Assembly (NCBI RefSeq): GCF_023516435.1
Contig: NZ_CP097332.1
Coordinates: forward strand, 1,736,001-1,800,000
From: Jatrophihabitans telluris
GTDB lineage: Bacteria > Actinomycetota > Actinomycetes > Mycobacteriales > Jatrophihabitantaceae
DNA length: 64,000 nt
Reading direction: 5' to 3'
Translations under genes and position numbers: made by a program
Part shown: positions 8,261 to 17,358 of the stretch, in pieces
Numbering within the stretch: the stretch's first letter is position 1
Layout of the letters: the number at the start of each line of letters is the position of its first letter
The notes under the pieces: generated by a model
What the model saw: only the letters and a program-made list of their open reading frames with translations
Told to the model about the DNA's origin: nothing
Database searches by the model: none

Positions 8261-9236
8261 GCTACCCGAGGTCGACACGGTCCGGGCGGGCCTGCAGCGC
8301 TGGATCGCCGGACGGCGCATCGGGTCGGTGGACTCGCTGCATCCGCGTGCGGTGCGCCGGCACCTGGCCGGCCCCGACGACCTGGCCTCCCGGCTGGCCG
8401 GTCGGACGATCTCGTCGGTCAATCGCCGAGGAAAGTACCTCTGGCTCACCCTCGACGACGGCCCGGATTGTCTGATCGCTCATCTGGGAATGAGCGGGCA
8501 GCTGCTGCTGCTGCCCGCGGACGCGCCCGCCGGCGGGCATCTGCGGGCCCGGTTCCGTTTCGCCGACGACGGTCCGGAGCTGCGCTTCATCGACCAGCGC
8601 ACGTTCGGCGGGGTGCACCTGGACGAACTCGTCCAGGACGGCCCGACGACGGTCCCTCAGAGCATCGCTCACATCGCCCGCGATCCGTTGGACGAGCACT
8701 TCGACGACGCCGCCTGGATCACCGGTGTCCGCCGTCGCTCGACCACGATCAAGCGGGCGCTGCTCGACCAGTCGAGCCTCAGCGGTGTGGGAAACATCTA
8801 CGCCGACGAGGCGCTCTGGCGGGCTCGGCTGCACGGCGACCGTCCGACGGGCGGACTCAGCCGGGCTCAGCTGGCCACTCTGCTGGCCGAGCTTCGGGCC
8901 GTGTTCCGCGAGGCCCTGCGGGCCGGCGGTACCTCTTTCGACGCCCTGTACGTCAACGTCAACGGCGAGAGTGGCTACTTCGATCGATCCCTGAACGCCT
9001 ACGGACGCGAGCACGAGCCCTGCCGCCGCTGCGGACGTCCGATCGCGCGCGCGCGCTGGATGAACCGATCGTCCTACTTCTGCCCCAGTTGCCAGCGCCC
9101 GCCTCGCAGCTCGTCGACGGTAGGCACAGCGGCTCGGAGCGCGGCTCGGACCGCGGCTCAGCCAGCGGCTCGGACCGCGCCGCGCACAGCGGCCGCGGTC
9201 CGCCCCTCGGGATCGCCCCCAGTGCCGGGCCGATGA
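8253..9236 (+). CDS. mutM: Formamidopyrimidine-DNA glycosylase
   Basis: The bifunctional glycosylase/AP lyase that removes 8-oxoguanine and formamidopyrimidines. After the GTG start the protein begins [13 protein letters not shown], giving the N-terminal proline nucleophile and adjacent glutamate. The helix-two-turn-helix motif contains [14 protein letters not shown], and the C-terminal zinc finger has C-x2-C plus CPSCQ. At 327 residues it is about 40 longer than usual: an Ala/Arg/Thr-rich low-complexity tail follows the zinc finger. The start overlaps rnc and the stop overlaps acyP (ATGA), indicating one operon. Confidence 0.96.
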   Translation: MPELPEVDTVRAGLQRWIAGRRIGSVDSLHPRAVRRHLAGPDDLASRLAGRTISSVNRRGKYLWLTLDDGPDCLIAHLGMSGQLLLLPADAPAGGHLRARFRFADDGPELRFIDQRTFGGVHLDELVQDGPTTVPQSIAHIARDPLDEHFDDAAWITGVRRRSTTIKRALLDQSSLSGVGNIYADEALWRARLHGDRPTGGLSRAQLATLLAELRAVFREALRAGGTSFDALYVNVNGESGYFDRSLNAYGREHEPCRRCGRPIARARWMNRSSYFCPSCQRPPRSSSTVGTAARSAARTAAQPAARTAPRTAAAVRPSGSPPVPGR

Positions 9237-9526
9237 CGGGCGAGGCCGCGTCGGACCACGTGCGGATGACCGCCTGGGCACACGGACTCGTGCAAGGTGT
9301 CGGGTTTCGCTGGTGGACCCGTTCGCGGGCCCTCGAACTCGGACTGGCCGGCTGGGCGATGAACCTGCCCGACGGCAGGGTCGAGGTCGTGGCCGAGGGG
9401 AGCCGCGCCGACTGCCGGGCGCTGCTGGATCAACTCGGTTCGTCAGGGACACCGGGGCGCGTCGATCGGCTGACTCACCGGTTCTCCGAGGCTCGTGGGG
9501 GATTGTCGGGCTTCGCCGAGCGGTGA
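9233..9526 (+). CDS. acyP: Acylphosphatase
   Basis: A 97-residue acylphosphatase, which hydrolyses carboxyl-phosphate bonds of small acyl phosphates. The phosphate-binding loop VQGVGFRWW supplies the catalytic Arg, and the catalytic Asn is in [13 protein letters not shown]. The ATG overlaps the mutM stop in an ATGA junction. An acylphosphatase between mutM and smc is also found in mycobacteria. Confidence 0.93.
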   Translation: MTGEAASDHVRMTAWAHGLVQGVGFRWWTRSRALELGLAGWAMNLPDGRVEVVAEGSRADCRALLDQLGSSGTPGRVDRLTHRFSEARGGLSGFAER

Positions 9527-9795
9527 CGACACGGCGACGGCGGCGACCTCGTCGACTCGTGGTCGCTCGCCGCAACCAACCCCGGCCGGCGGCCCGAACA
9601 AGAATTACTCTCAGTAAATGGGGCACGGATTCCCAGCGGAGAATTTGTTTTCGTGCCTTCCTGGTGGGACCATGGGGGAACAGAAAATCAACCCTTCCCC
9701 GCCGGCCATCGTCGGTCGCTTGTGGTGCTTGAGAACCTGACCCGGTTCGGTCGCTACAGCAACCTTTGCTCGGCGGAAGTGTGAAAGGTCGCGAC
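9527..9795. other. Intergenic region with an AT-rich patch
   Basis: There is no gene in these 269 bases. At 9595-9690 the composition falls well below the surrounding GC, and it contains the short palindrome TTACTCTCAGTAA (9605-9617). This could be promoter or operator DNA for the small gene at 9796 and for smc. No clear -35/-10 pair could be assigned. Confidence 0.4.
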
Positions 9796-9984
9796 ATGGC
9801 CAAGGCGCTGCTCGGTTATCTCCCCACCGGACCGGATCGTCACCTCCTTGCCGAGAATGCCCGCCTCAAGAGCCGGGTACGGGAACTCGAAGCCGAACTG
9901 GCCGAGCTGCGCGCCTCGGTCACCTCGGCCGAGCTGCTCGATGAACTGCACCGAATCACCGTCTCCGAATCCGCGCTCGCCTGA
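9796..9984 (+). CDS. Small coiled-coil protein upstream of smc
   Basis: A 62-residue protein starting MAKALLGYLPTGPDRHLLAE, followed by one predicted coiled coil (LKSRVRELEAELAELRASV). The ATG has AAAGG (9784-9788) 7 bases upstream, and codon use matches the neighbours, so it is very likely real. Short actinobacterial proteins beginning with K-A-L-L-G and then a coiled coil are familiar but uncharacterised. No membrane segment or signal peptide is seen. Its position before smc is suggestive, but there is no direct evidence for a chromosome role. Confidence 0.75.
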   Translation: MAKALLGYLPTGPDRHLLAENARLKSRVRELEAELAELRASVTSAELLDELHRITVSESALA

Positions 9985-10231
9985 CCAACCCGTCCGAGGT
10001 CGCGTTCCGCGGACTCAGGGTTGCCGGCCGGCCCCGCACCCGCCGGCCCGCGATAGCTAACCAGCAGCTCGCTTCGTCCGGATGGTCTCCGGGGTAGATT
10101 GGCCTGCGCGGCTCGTCCGGCCGCCTGCCGGTGCGTGCCCGCCGCCGCAGCCGAACCTCGAGGCCGAGCAGCACCGGACAGCGGCTGGTGGTGCTGTCCC
10201 GTACTGTCCTCGCGAACGATCCGGAGCGTGC

Positions 10232-13200
10232 GTGCATCTCAAGTCCCTGACGCTGAAGGGCTTCAAGTCCTTCGCCTCGGCCACCACGCTTCGCTTCGAA
10301 CCCGGTATCACCGCCGTGGTCGGGCCCAACGGCTCCGGAAAGTCGAACGTCGTCGACGCCATCGCCTGGGTGCTGGGCGAGCAGGGGGCCAAGGCCCTGC
10401 GTGGCGGCAAGATGGAGGACGTCATCTTCGCCGGAACGGCCGGCCGGCCACCGCTCGGCCGGGCCGAGGTCACGCTGACCATCGACAACGCCGACAACGC
10501 GCTCCCGATCGAGTACACCGAGGTGTCGATCACCCGCCGGATGTTCCGGGACGGGGCCAGCGAGTACGAGATCAACGGTGAAGGGGCCCGGCTGCTCGAC
10601 ATCCAGGAGCTGCTGTCGGACTCCGGCATCGGCCGAGAGATGCACGTCATCGTCGGTCAGGGTCAGCTCGACTCGGTGCTGCAGGCGCGCCCGGAAGACC
10701 GCCGCGGGTTCATCGAGGAGGCCGCCGGCGTCCTGAAACACCGCAAGCGCAAAGAGAAGGCGCTGCGCAAGCTCGACGCTATGCAGGCGAACCTGACCCG
10801 GCTCACCGACCTGACCGGCGAGCTGCGCCGTCAGCTCAAGCCCTTGGGCAAGCAGGCCGAAGTCGCACGGCGTGCGGCCGGGGTCCAGGCCGAACTGCGC
10901 GATTCACGGCTGCGGTTGCTGGCTGATGACCTGGTGAGCTTCGGGGCGGCCCTGGCCGCGGAGGTGGCTGATGAGACGGCCGTGCGGTCTCGCCGTGCCG
11001 AGGTCGAGCAGGCGTTGACGGTCGCCACCGAACGTGAAACCGAGCTCGAACAGGCGTTGGCGGCTGATGCGCCGGCATTGGCCACCGCCCAGGAGGTCTA
11101 CTTCACCCTGTCGGCATTGGCCGAACGCTTCCGCGGGACCCAGACACTCGCCGCCGAGCGGGCCCGGCATCTGTCCGAGTCCCCGGAGCAGGAACGTCGT
11201 GGGCGCGACCCGGAGGAGATGCTCGCGGAGGCGAGGCAGATCCGCCAGACCGAGCAGGCACTGACCGAGGAACTCGAGGTCGGGCGGGAAACCCTGCAGA
11301 ACGCGGTCGCGCTCCGCCAGGAAGCCGAGCGGGAATTGGCCGACGCGGAAAGGGCAATCGTTGCCGCGGCCCGCGCTGTGGCCGACCGGCGCGAAGGACT
11401 GGCCAAACTCGCCGGGCAGGTCAATGCCCTGCGGACCCGAGCCTCAGCCGGTGGCGACGAAATTGCGCGCATCGCCGCCGGAGCCACCCAGGCCCGCGAA
11501 CGTGCGTCGGGGGCCGGCGCGGAACTGAGCGCCGCGCAGAGCGAGGTCGGTGCCCTCGACGAGGGTGAGCTGGATCTGGATTCACGTCACGAGCAGGCCG
11601 TCGAGCGCTACGACGAGGTGGCGAAGCGGCTGGCCACGGCGCGCGAGGCCGAGCGGAGCATGGAGCGCGACGTCTCGACGTGGACGGCTCGACGCGATGC
11701 TCTCGCCCTCGGCCTGACCCGTAAGGACGGGGCGGGCGCTCTCCTCGCGGCGGGTTCGGAACTTCCGGGCATGCTCGGCTCGGTGGCCGCCCTGCTGAGC
11801 GTCGAAGCGGGTTACGAAGCCGCTCTGACCGCCGCCTTGGGCGCCATCGCCGATGCGGTCGCGGTGACCTCCGCGGGCAGCGCGGCCGCCGCGCTCGAAC
11901 TGCTGCGCGAGCAGGACGGCGGCCGGGCCGGTCTGCTCATCGGCGAGTCCGTTCCGGCCCCGGGTGCGCAGGCGTCCGAGGCGCCGTCCGACGCGCCGTC
12001 CGAGGCGCCGTCCGAGGAGTCTCGCCGGCGGGGGTGGCCGACGCTGCCCGCGACGGCACGGTGGGCTCTCGACGTGGTCACGGCACCGCACCAGCTGCGG
12101 CCGGCCCTGGACGAGGCCTTGCAGCTGATGGCGGTGGTCGCCGATCTGACCGCCGCCTCCGAGCTGGTGGCCGCCCACCCCGACGTTCGCGCGGTCACCG
12201 CCGCGGGGGACGTCCTGGGACGGAACTGGGCCTTCGGTGGGTCGGCCAGCTCGCCGAGCGCGCTGGAGATCCAGGCTGCGGTCGACGAGGCCGAGCAGCG
12301 GGCCACCGCGGCACTGGCCGAGCACGGACGGCTGCAGCAGGAGGTGTCAGCCCTCACCGATGCGGCCGGCGTGGCCAAGGCCGAGGTCGAGCGCACGCTG
12401 GAGGCGCTGAACGAGTCCGACGCCAGGCTGAACGCGGTCGCCGAACGGCTTGCTCAGCTGGCCCAGACCGAACGGTCGGCCCTGGCCGAGGCGCAGCGGC
12501 TCGATCTGGCCCGCACGGCCGCCGAGCAGGCGCGCGATGCCGACCTGGCCGGTCTGGTCGAACTGGAGGAACGGCTGCGACTGGCCGAGTCCGAGCCGAC
12601 GGAGGCCGAGCCGTCCGCCGAAGAACGTGACGCGCGGGCCGAGTTCGTGCATCAGGCCCGGCAGGCCGAGATGGATGCCCGGCTGTCGGTCCGCACCCAG
12701 GAGGAACGCGTTCGGGCGCTCGCCGGGCGCGCCGAACAGCTGCAACGCGCCGCCGACAACGAGCGACAGGCCAGGCAGCGCCAGGAAGCGGCCCGAGTCC
12801 GTCGCGCGCACGGCGCGAAGGTGGCCGCCGCGGTCGAACAGGCAGCAGGCGCGGCGGCGGCCCTGCTCATCGAGGCGGTGGCCCGCGCCGCCGCCGAGCG
12901 TGAGCAGGTACAGCAGTCCCGGCACGAGCGGGAGGCAATGCTGTCGACCGCCCGTCATTCGGTGCGGGAACTCGGCGCCGAGCTGACCCGGCTGACCGAC
13001 GCGGTGCACAAGGACGAGGTCGCGCGGGCCGAACAGCGCCTGCGCATCGAACAACTCCAGGCACGCGCCGTGGAGGAGTTCGGGGTGGCGGTGGACGCCT
13101 TGATCGCCGACTACGGACCGGACCAACCGGTACCGCCGTCGGCCCAGGAATCGGCCGAGTACCTGCAGGCGCGCGAGCGCGGCGAGGACGTCGTCGCTCC

Positions 13201-13891
13201 GCAGCCCGGACCCTTCGACCGGCCGAGCCAGGAGAAGCGGGCCGCGCGGGCCGAACGCGACCTCGCCCTGTTGGGCAAGGTGAACCCGCTGGCCCTCGAG
13301 GAGTTCGCGGCCCTGGAGGAACGCCACCAGTTCCTGGCCACCCAACTCGAGGACCTCAAGAACACCCGTCGGGATCTGATGACCGTGGTCAAGGAGGTCG
13401 ACGACCGAATCCTGGAAGTCTTCACCGCGGCCTACCACGACGTCGAGCGTGAGTTCGAGATCGTCTTCAAGACCCTGTTCCCGGGTGGGGAGGGACGGCT
13501 CGTGCTGACCGATCCGGACGACATGCTGCTGACCGGCATCGACGTCGAAGCGCGCCCGCCCGGCAAGAAGGTCAAGCGACTGTCGCTGCTTTCCGGCGGC
13601 GAAAGGTCGCTGACCGCCGTTGCGCTCCTGGTGGCGATCTTCCGGGCCCGGCCAAGTCCCTTCTACGTCATGGACGAGGTCGAGGCCGCGCTCGACGACG
13701 TCAACCTGACCCGGCTCGTCGGTCTGATCGCCGAACTCAAGGCGAGCAGTCAGCTCATCATCATCACGCACCAGAAGCGGACGATGGAAGTCGCCGATGC
13801 CCTCTACGGCGTCACCATGCGCGGGGACGGGATCACCCAGGTGATCAGTCAGCGGCTACGGGACGACACGAGCGAGTCGATACCCGACTGA
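10232..13891 (+). CDS. smc: Chromosome partition protein SMC
   Basis: A 1219-residue SMC ATPase that compacts and segregates the chromosome together with ScpA/ScpB. Walker A GPNGSGKS is at residues 31-38. Long coiled coils flank a central hinge (about 500-680), and the C-terminal head holds LLSGGERSLTAVALL and the Walker B segment FYVMDEVEAALDD. A low-complexity stretch of repeated APSE/APSD units sits within the hinge region (about residues 580-595). GTG 10232 gives the typical start HLKSLTLKGFKSF and has GGAG 5 bases upstream; the upstream in-frame extension has no family resemblance. A possible -10 box TACTGT lies about 25 bases before the start. Confidence 0.97.
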   Translation: MHLKSLTLKGFKSFASATTLRFEPGITAVVGPNGSGKSNVVDAIAWVLGEQGAKALRGGKMEDVIFAGTAGRPPLGRAEVTLTIDNADNALPIEYTEVSITRRMFRDGASEYEINGEGARLLDIQELLSDSGIGREMHVIVGQGQLDSVLQARPEDRRGFIEEAAGVLKHRKRKEKALRKLDAMQANLTRLTDLTGELRRQLKPLGKQAEVARRAAGVQAELRDSRLRLLADDLVSFGAALAAEVADETAVRSRRAEVEQALTVATERETELEQALAADAPALATAQEVYFTLSALAERFRGTQTLAAERARHLSESPEQERRGRDPEEMLAEARQIRQTEQALTEELEVGRETLQNAVALRQEAERELADAERAIVAAARAVADRREGLAKLAGQVNALRTRASAGGDEIARIAAGATQARERASGAGAELSAAQSEVGALDEGELDLDSRHEQAVERYDEVAKRLATAREAERSMERDVSTWTARRDALALGLTRKDGAGALLAAGSELPGMLGSVAALLSVEAGYEAALTAALGAIADAVAVTSAGSAAAALELLREQDGGRAGLLIGESVPAPGAQASEAPSDAPSEAPSEESRRRGWPTLPATARWALDVVTAPHQLRPALDEALQLMAVVADLTAASELVAAHPDVRAVTAAGDVLGRNWAFGGSASSPSALEIQAAVDEAEQRATAALAEHGRLQQEVSALTDAAGVAKAEVERTLEALNESDARLNAVAERLAQLAQTERSALAEAQRLDLARTAAEQARDADLAGLVELEERLRLAESEPTEAEPSAEERDARAEFVHQARQAEMDARLSVRTQEERVRALAGRAEQLQRAADNERQARQRQEAARVRRAHGAKVAAAVEQAAGAAAALLIEAVARAAAEREQVQQSRHEREAMLSTARHSVRELGAELTRLTDAVHKDEVARAEQRLRIEQLQARAVEEFGVAVDALIADYGPDQPVPPSAQESAEYLQARERGEDVVAPQPGPFDRPSQEKRAARAERDLALLGKVNPLALEEFAALEERHQFLATQLEDLKNTRRDLMTVVKEVDDRILEVFTAAYHDVEREFEIVFKTLFPGGEGRLVLTDPDDMLLTGIDVEARPPGKKVKRLSLLSGGERSLTAVALLVAIFRARPSPFYVMDEVEAALDDVNLTRLVGLIAELKASSQLIIITHQKRTMEVADALYGVTMRGDGITQVISQRLRDDTSESIPD

Positions 13892-13935
13892 TCCGGCGCG
13901 CGGGCCGTGTGAACGGTCGTGACAGACCCAGCAGG

Positions 13936-13941
13936 TAGCCT
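13936..13941 (+). promoter_or_regulatory. Candidate -10 box of a leaderless transcript for the L,D-transpeptidase gene
   Basis: TAGCCT ends 7 bases before the GTG at 13949. The same TAGCCTCGG...GTG arrangement with identical spacing occurs before the phosphotransferase gene at 27990. A -10 box this close implies that transcription begins at or next to the start codon. No good -35 box is visible. Confidence 0.5.
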
Positions 13942-13948
13942 CGGGCCG

Positions 13949-14938
13949 GTGTTACGACGAAACGCCCTTCTCACCGTCGCCGGTCTCGCCGTGATGGTCA
14001 CGCTTACCGCGTGTACCCAGGCGCCGGCGCCACAGTCCATCGCCAGCAGCGGTCAGTCGGCGGTGGCCGCGCCATCAACAGGCGGCACGTCCTCGTCCTC
14101 GGCTCCGGCGTCCCCCTCCGCGAGTCCGACGCCTACGCCGAGCCCGACCGCGGCTGTGAAGAAGGTGCACGTCTCGCTGCTCGAGGGCGACGGGGCCAGC
14201 TACGGGGTGGGGATGCCGATCATCGCCTTCTTCGATCGCGCGCCAACCAACGCGCACGCTTTCGCCGCCGCGACCAAGGTGACCGTCAACGGCAAGGCGG
14301 CGCAGGGCGGGTGGTACTTCGAGTCCACGGCCCACGCCGGGGCCGCCATGGAGGCCCACTATCGGCTCGAGAACTACTGGCCGGCCCATTCGACGATCAC
14401 TGTCGACCTGCCGGTCAAGGGCCTGTCCGCCGGCAAGGGACTGGCCTTCGACGACAGCCTGACGCTGTCCATCGCGACCGGCCGGCGCAACATGCTGACC
14501 GTCAATTCGGCCACGCTGAAGATGACCGTGGAGTCCGACGGCAAGGTCTACGGCACCTTCCCGGTGTCCCTGGGCGCCGCGAACACACCGACCGCCCGAG
14601 GCACCAAGGTGATCATGGAGAAGGGCGCTGACATCTCGATGCGCGGGCCCGGGTACTACGACCCTCACGTGCAGTGGACGCAGCGGCTGACCTATGGCGG
14701 TGAGTACTTGCACTCGGCCCCGTGGAACGTGGCCAATCTGGGCGTCCGGTCCACCTCCAACGGCTGCACGAACCTCGCTCCCGCGGTGGCCAAACAGCTC
14801 TACGGCTACCTGCAGATCGGCGACGTGGTGAAGTTCCCGAACGCGAACGGGCCGCAGATGAGGCTGGGCGACGGCTACGGGGACTGGAACCTTTCCTGGG
14901 CTCAGTGGGCCGGCGGCGGCGCCTTGAAGACCGCCTGA
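13949..14938 (+). CDS. Lipoprotein L,D-transpeptidase (YkuD domain, Ig-like N-domain)
   Basis: A 329-residue exported lipoprotein: RR n-region, hydrophobic core and lipobox LTAC, then a Ser/Thr/Pro-rich linker, an Ig-like domain (about 70-190) and a YkuD domain. L,D-transpeptidases make 3-3 cross-links in peptidoglycan. His255 in YLHSAPW and Cys273 are present. The usual SHGC motif reads SNGC, so the His two residues before the catalytic Cys is Asn271. GTG 13949 is chosen over GTG 13919 because it gives a normal signal peptide and fits the -10 box at 13936. The gene is monocistronic between smc and ftsY. Confidence 0.9.
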   Translation: MLRRNALLTVAGLAVMVTLTACTQAPAPQSIASSGQSAVAAPSTGGTSSSSAPASPSASPTPTPSPTAAVKKVHVSLLEGDGASYGVGMPIIAFFDRAPTNAHAFAAATKVTVNGKAAQGGWYFESTAHAGAAMEAHYRLENYWPAHSTITVDLPVKGLSAGKGLAFDDSLTLSIATGRRNMLTVNSATLKMTVESDGKVYGTFPVSLGAANTPTARGTKVIMEKGADISMRGPGYYDPHVQWTQRLTYGGEYLHSAPWNVANLGVRSTSNGCTNLAPAVAKQLYGYLQIGDVVKFPNANGPQMRLGDGYGDWNLSWAQWAGGGALKTA

Positions 14939-15024
14939 GCGAGCCGCGCCGGGCCCGGCCGTGACGCCCTGGACCCGTGCTCGCCGATTTCGTCCGCCGC
15001 CCGCCCGGCTGAGAGGATGACCGG

Positions 15025-16248
15025 ATGCTCGAAATCCTGCTGATCGTTCTTGCCCTGCTCGTCGTTGCGGGCGGCCTCGCGGCGGCCCTGGTCGTCCCGA
15101 GGCGCCGCTCGCGATCGCAGGTTGCCCCGCCGAGCCGCACCTCGGTGACGAAGGTGACGAAGGCCGCGCCGCCGCCTCCGTCCGGCGCCGTGGCGCCGTC
15201 GAGTGGCGCCTGGCTCGGTGCCCCGCCTGCTCCGGAGCGCGTCGCGGAGCCCCCGGTCGGTACGGCCGAGGTTCAAGCCGGCGCGGCGGAGGAAACCAGC
15301 ACCCTGCTCGACGTCCCCGAGCCGACGGCGACCCGGATGCAGCGGTTGCGGGCGCGGCTGGCCCGCTCCCAGACCTCGCTCGGCCGCGGGCTGCTGACGG
15401 TCCTGTCCCGCGAGCGCCTGGACGATCAGGCGTGGGAGGAGATCGAGGAGGCACTGCTGACCGCCGACGTCGGTGTCCGCTCGACCACCGAGATCGTCGA
15501 GCGGCTGCGCACTCGGACCCAGGTGCTGGGCACCCGGTCCCAGGGCGAGCTGCGTGCGCTGCTCAGCGAGGAACTCGTCGCCGCCCTGCAACCGCAGATG
15601 GATCGGACCTTGCACACCATCTCCACCGGCGACGGTCCGGCGGTCGTGCTCGTCGTCGGCGTCAACGGCACCGGCAAGACCACGACCTGCGGCAAGCTGG
15701 CCCGCGTCCTGGTCGCCGACGGCCGCACGGTCCTGCTCGGCGCGGCCGACACGTTCCGGGCTGCCGCCGCCGACCAACTCGCGACCTGGGGCTCCCGGGT
15801 CGGTGCGAGCACCGTGCGCGGACCCGAGGGCGGCGACCCGGCCAGCGTGGCCTTCGAGGCCGTCAAGGCCGGCTGGGACGCCGGCGTGGACACGGTGCTG
15901 ATCGACACGGCCGGACGCCTGCACACCAAGGTCGGTCTGATGGACGAACTGGGCAAGGTCAAGCGAGTGGTGGAGAAGCAGGGACCGATCAACGAGACGT
16001 TGCTGGTCCTGGACGCGACCACCGGTCAGAACGGCCTCGTTCAGGCGCGGGTGTTCACCGAGGTCGCCGACGTGACCGGTGTCGTCCTCACCAAGCTCGA
16101 CGGAACGGCCAAGGGTGGCATCGTGATCAGCGTTCAGCGTGAACTCGGAGTGCCCGTCAAGCTCATCGGCCTGGGCGAGGGCGTCGACGATCTCGCCCCG
16201 TTCGACCCCGAACAGTTCGTCGACGCGTTGCTCGGCGACGTCGTCTGA
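15025..16248 (+). CDS. ftsY: Signal recognition particle receptor FtsY
   Basis: The 407-residue SRP receptor GTPase that docks ribosome-SRP complexes at the membrane. One N-terminal hydrophobic segment (LEILLIVLALLVVAGGLAAA, residues 2-21) is followed by a short Pro/Ala-rich linker, then the NG domain: P-loop GVNGTGKTTT (about 212-221), DTFRAAA, DTAGR and TKLDGTAKGG. A true transmembrane N-terminus in place of the acidic A domain is the common actinobacterial form. Its partner ffh is 17 kb downstream. Confidence 0.97.
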   Translation: MLEILLIVLALLVVAGGLAAALVVPRRRSRSQVAPPSRTSVTKVTKAAPPPPSGAVAPSSGAWLGAPPAPERVAEPPVGTAEVQAGAAEETSTLLDVPEPTATRMQRLRARLARSQTSLGRGLLTVLSRERLDDQAWEEIEEALLTADVGVRSTTEIVERLRTRTQVLGTRSQGELRALLSEELVAALQPQMDRTLHTISTGDGPAVVLVVGVNGTGKTTTCGKLARVLVADGRTVLLGAADTFRAAAADQLATWGSRVGASTVRGPEGGDPASVAFEAVKAGWDAGVDTVLIDTAGRLHTKVGLMDELGKVKRVVEKQGPINETLLVLDATTGQNGLVQARVFTEVADVTGVVLTKLDGTAKGGIVISVQRELGVPVKLIGLGEGVDDLAPFDPEQFVDALLGDVV

Positions 16249-16305
16249 TCGACCAGCTCCCGTCAATCCATCGTCCAGCTTCGCAACGGCGCGAAAGGAC
16301 ACACC

Positions 16306-17349
16306 ATGAAGGCGCTGTACAAGCCCGGCCCGCAGCCCGGCTTCGAACTCGTCGAGCGGCCCGAACCGGTCGCCGGCCCGGACGAGGTCACGATCCGTGT
16401 GCTGCGCACCGGCCTGTGCGGCACGGACCTGCACATCCAGGCCTGGGACGCCTGGGCTCAGTCGGAGATCCGTACTCCGCTGATCCCCGGACATGAGTTC
16501 TTCGGCGAGGTGGTGGCGGTCGGCCCCGCGGTCCGTGATGTGCGCGTCGGTGACCGGGTCTCCGGTGAGGGCCACATCGTCTGCGGCATCTGCCGCAACT
16601 GCCGGGCGGGCCGACGCCAGATGTGCATCCGGACCCTGTCGGTCGGCGTGCACCGCGACGGCGCCTTCGCCGAGTACGTGGTCCTGCCGGAGAGCAACGT
16701 GTGGGTGCATCCCCACGACCTAGACCCGGATCTGGGCGCGATCTTCGATCCGTTCGGCAACGCGGTGCACACCGCCCTGAGCTTTCCGATGGTCGGTGAG
16801 GACGTGCTGATCACCGGCGCCGGTCCCATCGGCCTGATGGCGGCCGCGGTGGCGCGTCACGTCGGTGCTCGTTTCGTCGTGATCACCGATGTCTCCGGTC
16901 CGCGGCTGGAACTGGCCCGCCGGCTGGGCGTCGACCAGGCCGTCGACGTCTCGGCCACCACAGTCGCGCAGGCGCAGCGGGACCTGGGCATGCGCGAAGG
17001 CTTCGACATCGGCCTGGAGATGTCGGGACACCCCAGCGCACTGCCTGACATGATCGCCAACATGAACCACGGCGGCCGTATCGCGATGCTCGGGTTGCCG
17101 AGCCAGCAGATCACCGTCGACTGGGCCAAGGTCGTCACGCACATGCTGACCATCAAGGGCATCTACGGGCGGGAGATGTTCGAGACCTGGTACGCCATGA
17201 GCGCGATGCTCGCCTCCGGTCCCGTCCTGCGCGAACGTGTTTCGTCCGTGATCACCGACCGATACGCCGCCTCCGAATGGGAGCAGGCTTTCGAGGCCGC
17301 TCGATCGGGCCGCGGTGGCAAGGTGGTCCTCGACTGGACCGAGATCTGA
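16306..17349 (+). CDS. tdh: L-threonine 3-dehydrogenase
   Basis: A 347-residue zinc-dependent alcohol dehydrogenase family enzyme that oxidises L-threonine to 2-amino-3-ketobutyrate with NAD. Catalytic zinc ligands are in GLCGTDLHI (Cys38) and GHEFFGEVV; the structural zinc lobe is [15 protein letters not shown]. The nucleotide-binding [10 protein letters not shown] follows. AAAGGA lies about 10 bases before the ATG. The next gene, 9 bases on, is kbl, whose product cleaves the unstable ketobutyrate; this pairing separates Tdh from other medium-chain dehydrogenases. Confidence 0.95.
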   Translation: MKALYKPGPQPGFELVERPEPVAGPDEVTIRVLRTGLCGTDLHIQAWDAWAQSEIRTPLIPGHEFFGEVVAVGPAVRDVRVGDRVSGEGHIVCGICRNCRAGRRQMCIRTLSVGVHRDGAFAEYVVLPESNVWVHPHDLDPDLGAIFDPFGNAVHTALSFPMVGEDVLITGAGPIGLMAAAVARHVGARFVVITDVSGPRLELARRLGVDQAVDVSATTVAQAQRDLGMREGFDIGLEMSGHPSALPDMIANMNHGGRIAMLGLPSQQITVDWAKVVTHMLTIKGIYGREMFETWYAMSAMLASGPVLRERVSSVITDRYAASEWEQAFEAARSGRGGKVVLDWTEI

Positions 17350-17358
17350 GGAGGATCG

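Noticed and set aside
8253-9236. Frameshift joining rnc and mutM or mutM and acyP
   Set aside because: The overlaps are short (8 and 4 bases), each protein is full length with its own start motif, and the arrangement is ordinary operon coupling.
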